7,553 nt of DNA, taken from contig CBDTTM010000123.1 of assembly GCA_965363355.1 (NCBI GenBank), positions 1 to 7,553 on the forward strand, written 5' to 3'. Source of the stretch: CBDTTM01 sp965363355 (lineage in GTDB: Bacteria; Bacillota; Negativicutes; Selenomonadales; Selenomonadaceae). The position numbers were made by a program, and so were the translations under genes. The notes beneath the pieces were generated by a model. It saw only the letters and a list, made by a program, of their open reading frames with translations. It searched no databases and had not been told where the DNA came from. The number at the start of each line of letters is the position of its first letter. Position 1 is the first letter of the stretch. Shown here one piece after another: positions 5,714 to 7,553 of this stretch.

Positions 5714-5740
5714 AGAACAAGTACATGCAAGTATAGAAAA
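5714..5740 (+). repeat. Imperfect direct repeat, right copy (flanks HTH gene)
   Basis: This is the right-hand partner of 4889-4915, with CAAGTACATGC at 5718-5728 and AGAAAA at 5735-5740, in the same orientation. It lies between the stop codon of the HTH gene (5678) and the end of the converging LPP20 gene (5747). A small inverted repeat, TCAATC/GATTGA around TAT (5695-5709), lies just before it; with no T-run on either strand it does not look like a terminator. Confidence 0.55.
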
Positions 5741-5746
5741 ATCATA

Positions 5747-6655
5747 TTATTGAATGAACATTACCGAACAAGTTTTGAGAAAATCATACTGTTGCACAGC
5801 TTGTAACACTTTATCGGCATCTGCTTTTGAAATCATAGGATTTTGATGGAAGTCAGATAGAGCCGTTGCCTTTATAATAAGAGGCATTGTTCCGGCACCA
5901 GCGAGGCTTTTGGGATTATCATCAGTCGCATAGGTTACGATTCCATGACGGATGACATTGCTGTCGGTGATGTTTTTTGAACCATAAATAACACGACCAT
6001 CGACATCTACGATGTTTGGAGCCATCGCACGCTCAATGCCTAAGCCACGGCAGTCTATTACAAGGCCAGTGAAAGCTCCGGCTGGCGCAATGGCTGGTGG
6101 AGAAACGACTGGAGCCGTCGTGGTTGTGGTTGCAGGGACCGGCAAAGCAGCTGGAATAGGTGCTGGCGTGGTGGATTGTTGTTCTACTGGCGGTATAGCG
6201 AAGTTATCAACAGCTTCAGCTGAGGCATCCTGTTCAACAATACCCTTTGTTCTGCCAATGGCACTAGAGAGACTATTAGGGCCAAAGAGAGGCATGCTGA
6301 CCGTTACCTGATAGTTTCCGTTAGATAAATCGTTTTCGTCAATGATGCGAGCATTTTTTATTGCCCCGCTGACGGCTGTTTTGATCGTATCGCTTTTTAC
6401 TGCTAACTGAGCAATGGTGGTCTGATTTTCAAGTTCGACGCCATAGACAATACTGGCAAGATTTCGATAGGCATCAACGACGGCAGCTCTACGAGCTAAG
6501 GCTGAAGCCTGGCCTGTTTGCGTTACGGACTCTGGTGCACTTCCGATTCCAGTTGCCGTAATGACGTTGCTGTTCCAGTCGATACCCAAGGCAAAACAAG
6601 TTTGCGATAAAAGCAGCATGGAAATCAATAATAAGAGTGTACGTAATGTTTTCAT
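5747..6655 (-). CDS. Secreted LPP20-domain envelope protein
   Basis: The 302-aa product begins with a Sec signal peptide (hydrophobic residues about 6-19, probable signal peptidase I cut after CFA at 22). Cys20 lies in the signal but SQT before it is not a lipobox, so this is probably not a lipoprotein despite the family name. The mature part starts with an LPP20-type domain (about 45-125), including ARRAAVVDAYRNLASIVYGV. A Pro/Thr/Ala-rich linker follows (about 155-195, with TTTTT), then a C-terminal domain beginning FTGLVIDCRGLGIERAMAP and ending at a conserved-looking CSVMFIQ. LPP20/FlgP proteins are periplasmic or outer-membrane associated, and some support flagellar assembly; the role here is inferred. 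ATG 6655 is chosen because AGGAAGGTG ends 6 bases before it; the in-frame GTG at 6664 lies within that ribosome site. It is probably co-transcribed with the FlgT-like gene 26 bases upstream. Confidence 0.82.
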   Translation of the reverse strand: MKTLRTLLLLISMLLLSQTCFALGIDWNSNVITATGIGSAPESVTQTGQASALARRAAVVDAYRNLASIVYGVELENQTTIAQLAVKSDTIKTAVSGAIKNARIIDENDLSNGNYQVTVSMPLFGPNSLSSAIGRTKGIVEQDASAEAVDNFAIPPVEQQSTTPAPIPAALPVPATTTTTAPVVSPPAIAPAGAFTGLVIDCRGLGIERAMAPNIVDVDGRVIYGSKNITDSNVIRHGIVTYATDDNPKSLAGAGTMPLIIKATALSDFHQNPMISKADADKVLQAVQQYDFLKTCSVMFIQ

Positions 6656-6681
6656 AAAAAGCACCTTCCTTTTTTAAGCTT

Positions 6682-7553
6682 TTATTGAACGGTTAAATAG
6701 ATTGCATGATTTGATATTTTGTCGATTATTGCACTGCCACTGGCAGTTTGTGTGATATAAAAGGCCAAAGATTGGTTATCTCCGTCAAAATCGAGGTCGA
6801 TGATTGCTGCATTGTCAGCATAGGAACGAATGGAAATGTTTGTTGCTTCTGGTAAACAGCTTAAGGATTCCTTAAAAAGCGATAGGCTTGTGAAATTTTT
6901 TAAATGGCTGATGTATAATGTGTAGTGATCAGAAGCTTTGTTTGCATAGGTAAGGAGCTTTTTTGCTAAATCATCACCAGCGGATTCACCAACTTTATAG
7001 GCAGCGCTTTCAACAGCAGCTGTTTTACTAATATCTACACCGCTTGCTTCATAATGGCATTCTTCAAGAAGATCATTTGTATCGCCTTTTATTATAGTTG
7101 CAGTTAGAGCAGCATTAATCGATTCAATTGGTACTTGGGTAGTAAACCCGGTTGGAATCGAGTTGTAGATCATAGTTGCCTTTAAGATATAGTCAAAAGA
7201 AGGTTGCTGTGAAAAAATCGTTTCTGGTGCCACGGTGTTTTTGTTTAGTCCTGTGTTTGTTATAGAAGCTGAAGGCAGCTGACTTATGCTTGTTACTTGA
7301 GAAAAACCAGCTGCCCGCAAGCTATTGGCGATTGTACTTTCAGCCGTAGCATCGACTACTTGTTTGCCAGGTGATTGACCTAACACAAGAACGCCGATGT
7401 GGGCGTTGAACATTTGCGCTTGCTGCTCTTTGACTTTGTCCGCAGAGACCGTAGCAGAGGTATCTGCGTTTTGTTCAACAAACACGCGCGCTTTTATGAA
7501 ATAAAGATCGTCTTCAACTTCTTTTCTTAGGATTTCATATTTTTTGATATGTC
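6682..7553 (-). CDS. FlgT-like envelope/flagellar assembly protein (N-terminus beyond window edge)
   Basis: The reading frame is open to the right edge, so the N-terminus is missing; 289 residues plus stop are visible. The first of them, YEILRKEVEDDLYFIKARVFV, match the end of an FlgT_N/LPP20-like domain. The GTG at 7485 is internal, not a start. Next comes a CsgG/FlgT_M-like alpha/beta segment (about 50-95 of the visible part, HIGVLVLGQ then STIANSLRAAGFSQV), a beta-rich stretch (DYILKATMIYNS, ALTATIIKG) and a helix with ESAAYKVGESAGDDLAKKLL. The last 70 residues form a small alpha/beta domain (FTSLSLFKESLSCLP, IDLDFDGDNQSLAFYI). FlgT in vibrios helps build the flagellar basal-body rings; many bacteria carry related proteins of unknown role next to LPP20 genes, as here. 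Function is inferred from domain resemblance. Confidence 0.7.
   Translation of the reverse strand, partial: HIKKYEILRKEVEDDLYFIKARVFVEQNADTSATVSADKVKEQQAQMFNAHIGVLVLGQSPGKQVVDATAESTIANSLRAAGFSQVTSISQLPSASITNTGLNKNTVAPETIFSQQPSFDYILKATMIYNSIPTGFTTQVPIESINAALTATIIKGDTNDLLEECHYEASGVDISKTAAVESAAYKVGESAGDDLAKKLLTYANKASDHYTLYISHLKNFTSLSLFKESLSCLPEATNISIRSYADNAAIIDLDFDGDNQSLAFYITQTASGSAIIDKISNHAIYLTVQ

Noticed and set aside
4889..5740. A complete IS630 insertion with terminal inverted repeats
   Set aside because: The flanking repeats are direct rather than inverted, there is no TA duplication I can assign, and the transposase catalytic half is missing.
6656..6664. GTG at 6664 as the start of the LPP20 gene
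   Set aside because: This GTG is part of the AGGAAGGTG ribosome binding site that serves ATG 6655.
7483..7485. GTG at 7485 as the start of the FlgT-like gene
   Set aside because: The frame stays open with domain-like sequence (YEILRKEVEDDLYF) to the window edge, so the codon is internal.

Overview
The window suggests a low-to-moderate G+C, Bacillota-type anaerobe, most plausibly a diderm member of the Negativicutes (Selenomonadales or Veillonellales relatives). This is inference. It rests on strong purine-rich Shine-Dalgarno sites, an RNA-antiterminator-controlled PTS locus typical of Bacillota, and a pair of secreted LPP20/FlgT-like envelope proteins that points to a cell with an outer membrane. 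No rRNA, tRNA, CRISPR array or complete insertion sequence is visible.

Left part (1-1451, minus strand): the 3'-truncated gene of an HxlR-family MarR-like repressor runs off the left edge. To its right, and transcribed the same way, is a conserved but uncharacterised 296-aa cytoplasmic protein built from MORN-like beta-hairpin repeats. It has its own sigma70-type promoter, and an intrinsic terminator with an 18-bp stem separates the two genes.

Centre (1586-4880, plus strand): a glucose-type PTS permease with fused IIC, IIB and IIA domains (ptsG-like, 712 aa) is followed by a GlcT/LicT-type antiterminator (CAT-RBD, PRD1, PRD2). The PTS leader holds a good sigma70 promoter, a recognisable ribonucleic antiterminator (RAT) and an overlapping intrinsic terminator, which cannot form together. 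The locus is therefore a complete self-contained circuit: permease, RNA switch, and the protein that should operate the switch according to PTS phosphorylation state. The antiterminator gene has its own promoter and ends at a strong terminator.

Right part (4884-5746): about 290 bases of intergenic DNA contain a minus-strand intrinsic terminator with no obvious gene of its own. Then comes a 167-aa protein consisting only of the helix-turn-helix plus winged-helix DNA-binding half of an IS630-like transposase, with no DDE catalytic part. A related, imperfect direct repeat (CAAGTACATGC core) lies on each side of this gene.

Right end (5747-7553, minus strand): a two-gene operon encodes a 5'-truncated FlgT-like protein and, 26 bases downstream, an LPP20-domain protein with a cleavable signal peptide, a Pro/Thr linker and a C-terminal domain. 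The operon converges on the HTH gene and has no visible terminator of its own before it, so its transcript may continue antisense through the HTH gene to the orphan terminator at 5034-5061.

The best-supported result is the RAT/terminator PTS switch, which belongs to a known class. The least explained items are the repeat-flanked lone transposase-type DNA-binding protein with its antisense terminator, and the repeat protein at 469-1359.
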